Positions 62,297-64,000 of a DNA stretch of 64,000 nucleotides are shown in pieces; the first letter of the stretch is position 1, and every line of letters starts with the position of its first letter. Origin of the DNA: Cytobacillus gottheilii (lineage in GTDB: Bacteria > Bacillota > Bacilli > Bacillales > Cytobacillaceae). The notes under the pieces were generated by a model. The model ran no database searches. It worked only from the letters and a program-made list of their open reading frames with translations, and had not been told where the DNA came from. The position numbers and the translations under genes are program-made. Location: assembly GCF_900166665.1 (NCBI RefSeq), contig NZ_LT800494.1, positions 3,308,061 through 3,372,060 of the forward strand. Direction: 5' to 3'.

Positions 62297-63635
62297 CAGA
62301 TCTGAGGATTTGCATAATACGATTATTGTACCAAGCAGCCTAAAGCTGCCACAGCAGATGAAAATAACATTTGGCACCCATTCAGCAGAAAACGTAGAAG
62401 TAAAATCAGCAGGAAAAGAAGGAAGAGTCATCCTTAGCTCTGAGCTTGCAAAACGTTTATTACTTCCGGATCTAAAGGTGCCTCTTCATTTATTTATTGA
62501 AGGAGAGGAAATGGTCATCGGACCGCTAATTGGCATTTTCACTTCCGGATTTACCTCCTTCCCAATGAGACCAATTGGTGATCGGACGATGTTTTTTGCC
62601 AAGCTGCTGTCTGTGAAAAGCAACATAGGTGCGATTCCATTTGTTTTTGGAGAACAGCATATCAATTGGGAACAAGGCACGATTAATGGATACTTTTACT
62701 TTAAAGAAGGCTGGATTACAATGGAAGTCCCTTACCCTAATGCTATTTATGATCGCTTGCCGAACCGAAAAACAGAAAGACAAAAGCAATATCGTGCCGT
62801 TAAAGCACGGCTGCAGGAAGAATACTTCATTCCTTGGTATAACCCAGGATTTTTTAACAAGTTGGATATCAGTGAAAGACTTCAGCAAACTTCTGTAGAA
62901 AAATACTTGCCGGAAACACATCCTTTCACTTCTTTTTCCATTGTTGAAAGAATGCTGGCTGACTATGGGCATGTTTATATGAAGCCAATAAACGGCAGCC
63001 TGGGACTGGGTATTCATCAGATTATTTATGATCGCCAAGGTGAGGCTTATTATTGCCGATACCGAGATGAAAATAAACAAAATAAATTGCAAAAGTTCAG
63101 CAGCCTTGAGGCTTTAAGTAAATACATTTTTAAAAGCAGAAATCTTAATAGTATGCTTGTTCAGCAAGGTATTCATTTAATCCGCAAAGAACAGCGTCCT
63201 ATTGATTTCCGTGTGCATACAAACAAAGATGAACATGGAGAGTGGCAGATTTCTGCCCTCGCAGCTAAGGTTGCCGGCCGGGGAAGTGTGACGACACATG
63301 TAAAAAGCGGTGGAGTCATTATGACAGCTGAAGAAATCTTTACAAACAAAGAGGAACAAAAACAGGCTGTAGATGCATTAAGTAAAGCAGCTCTAGAGAT
63401 AAGCAAAGCTTTGGAAGGAACAGTAGAAGGGCTAATCGGTGAAATCGGTTTTGATCTTGGACTCGACCGTCTGGGAAATGTATGGCTCTTCGAAGCTAAC
63501 AGCAAACCTGGCCGCTCTATTTTTAAACACCCTGAGCTGAGAGAATTTGACTTGCTGACCCGGAAGCTCAGCTTATCCTATGCTGTCTTTTTGACTGAAA
63601 AGTCCATCACTTCACCTGGGGAAGTTATTAAATGA
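62274..63635 (+). CDS. yheD: ATP-grasp protein YheD
   Basis: A 453-residue protein, the same length as B. subtilis YheD. N-terminal domain: MVIGPLIGIFTSG at about 80. ATP-grasp domain: YMKPINGSLGLGIHQI, PIDFRVHTNKDEHGEW, IGEIGFDLGLDRLGNVWLFE and ANSKPGRSI. In B. subtilis YheD forms rings around the forespore early in sporulation. ATG 62274 follows AAGGAGGA and overlaps the yheC end by 23 bases. It is followed by a fourth paralogue with an ATGA overlap. Confidence 0.9.
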   Translation: MKKQYQISRSEDLHNTIIVPSSLKLPQQMKITFGTHSAENVEVKSAGKEGRVILSSELAKRLLLPDLKVPLHLFIEGEEMVIGPLIGIFTSGFTSFPMRPIGDRTMFFAKLLSVKSNIGAIPFVFGEQHINWEQGTINGYFYFKEGWITMEVPYPNAIYDRLPNRKTERQKQYRAVKARLQEEYFIPWYNPGFFNKLDISERLQQTSVEKYLPETHPFTSFSIVERMLADYGHVYMKPINGSLGLGIHQIIYDRQGEAYYCRYRDENKQNKLQKFSSLEALSKYIFKSRNLNSMLVQQGIHLIRKEQRPIDFRVHTNKDEHGEWQISALAAKVAGRGSVTTHVKSGGVIMTAEEIFTNKEEQKQAVDALSKAALEISKALEGTVEGLIGEIGFDLGLDRLGNVWLFEANSKPGRSIFKHPELREFDLLTRKLSLSYAVFLTEKSITSPGEVIK

Positions 63636-64000
63636 ATGTATTCTATTGCCTTTCTGACAAAAGCTGGTATAGCGATGAAGTCCTGACATTTGGAAGCAGC
63701 GGGAAGCCAGTTGAAAGGAGGGAGACAGGGAATCATGAGATGATTCCTTTCTCTCTCTCCTTAAAGGGCAACAGTGCTGGCCCCTTAGTCGGTATTTTAA
63801 CAGGTGAAGATAAACACGGAAACCTTGCCGGAAACGGACCTTTGTTTATGCGCCTGCAGAAAGAGCTCCTGCACCAAGGGGGAGTTTCTGTTGTGTTCAC
63901 CTCAAAACATTTGCACGAAAACGGTGTAAACGGCTTTCTTTATTTGCCTGCAGAAGAAAGATGGATTCCCGTGTCATGTCCATTGCCCCATTTAATTTAT
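63632..64000 (+). CDS. YheC/YheD-like ATP-grasp protein, 5' part only
   Basis: The first 123 codons of a fourth family member; the rest lies beyond the window. It starts MNVFYCLSDKSWYSDEVL, contains the family motif GPLVGILTG (about 51) and ends near SCPLPHLIY, which matches the LPxxIYxR region of its neighbours. ATG 63632 overlaps the yheD stop (ATGA), which indicates translational coupling. It has a shorter N-terminal domain than YheD. Confidence 0.8.
   Translation, partial: MNVFYCLSDKSWYSDEVLTFGSSGKPVERRETGNHEMIPFSLSLKGNSAGPLVGILTGEDKHGNLAGNGPLFMRLQKELLHQGGVSVVFTSKHLHENGVNGFLYLPAEERWIPVSCPLPHLIY

Noticed and set aside
62526-63092. 188-residue minus-strand open frame opposite yheD
   Set aside because: It lies entirely within a clear ATP-grasp gene on the plus strand, lacks a ribosome-binding site and family resemblance, and is best read as a shadow frame.

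Overview
The window is a chromosomal backbone segment of an aerobic, spore-forming, low-GC Gram-positive rod of the family Bacillaceae. Gene content and order follow the Bacillus subtilis yhf-yhg-yha-yhe region (hemE-hemH-hemY, yhgD-yhgE, lcfB, lplJ, yhfI, yhfN, comK, hmoB, yhfA, yhaA, ecsABC, hit, serC, trpP, yhaH, scoC, prsA, yhaL, yhaM, yhaN, yhaO, yhaP, yhaQ, yhaR, hemZ, yhaX, yheA, yheB, yheC, yheD), with local inversions and insertions. The two families of structured intergenic repeats suggest a genus outside the B. subtilis group, such as Cytobacillus, Mesobacillus or Metabacillus; that is a guess. I see no rRNA, tRNA, prophage, transposase or CRISPR array.

Layout. 0.2-4 kb: an S9 peptidase, a YhjD-like protein, the competence regulator ComK and an IDEAL-domain protein. 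4-10 kb: M48 protease YhfN, an AzlCD amino-acid exporter with a divergent XRE-cupin regulator, and a three-gene ABC importer. 10-20.6 kb: a noncoding array of seven 21-bp repeats, a fatty-acid module (enoyl-CoA hydratase, LcfB), lipoate ligase, YhfI, the YhgE/YhgD pair with two matching operators, and a chemoreceptor. 20.6-25 kb: heme genes hemE-hemH-hemY with divergent hmoB. 25-34 kb: YhfA, a PAP2 phosphatase, YhaA, EcsABC, a repeated noncoding or small-ORF block, Hit and SerC. 34-43 kb: TrpP with a TRAP-type leader, a MocR regulator with a LysE exporter, YhaH, a hairpin-repeat array abutting scoC, small membrane and spore proteins, PrsA and YhaL. 43-51 kb: YhaM, YhaN, YhaO (nucleases and ATPase) and YhaP, YhaQ (ABC exporter). 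51-59.7 kb: a second fatty-acid module, HemZ, YhaX, a GmhB-type phosphatase, YheA and YheB. 59.8-64 kb: four tandem YheC/YheD-type ATP-grasp genes, the last cut by the window edge.

The coding content is mostly ordinary housekeeping, and I found no gene cluster that clearly forms an undescribed enzymatic system. The unusual signals are intergenic. A roughly 310-bp element with MITE-like ends occurs four times, each time directly 3' of a minus-strand gene and oriented so that its internal hairpin and T-run can serve as that gene's terminator. A roughly 126-bp hairpin unit with compensatory arm changes occurs upstream of scoC (four units plus a fragment) and yheA, each time in sense orientation and abutting the ribosome-binding region. 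Also notable are the 21-bp array, a repeated small-ORF block between ecsA and hit, paired TGACC-N13-GGTCA operators at yhgD/yhgE, a TRAP-like triplet series at trpP, and a structured leader on prsA. Start codons were set by eye from ribosome-binding-site position and differ from the longest open frame in many genes.
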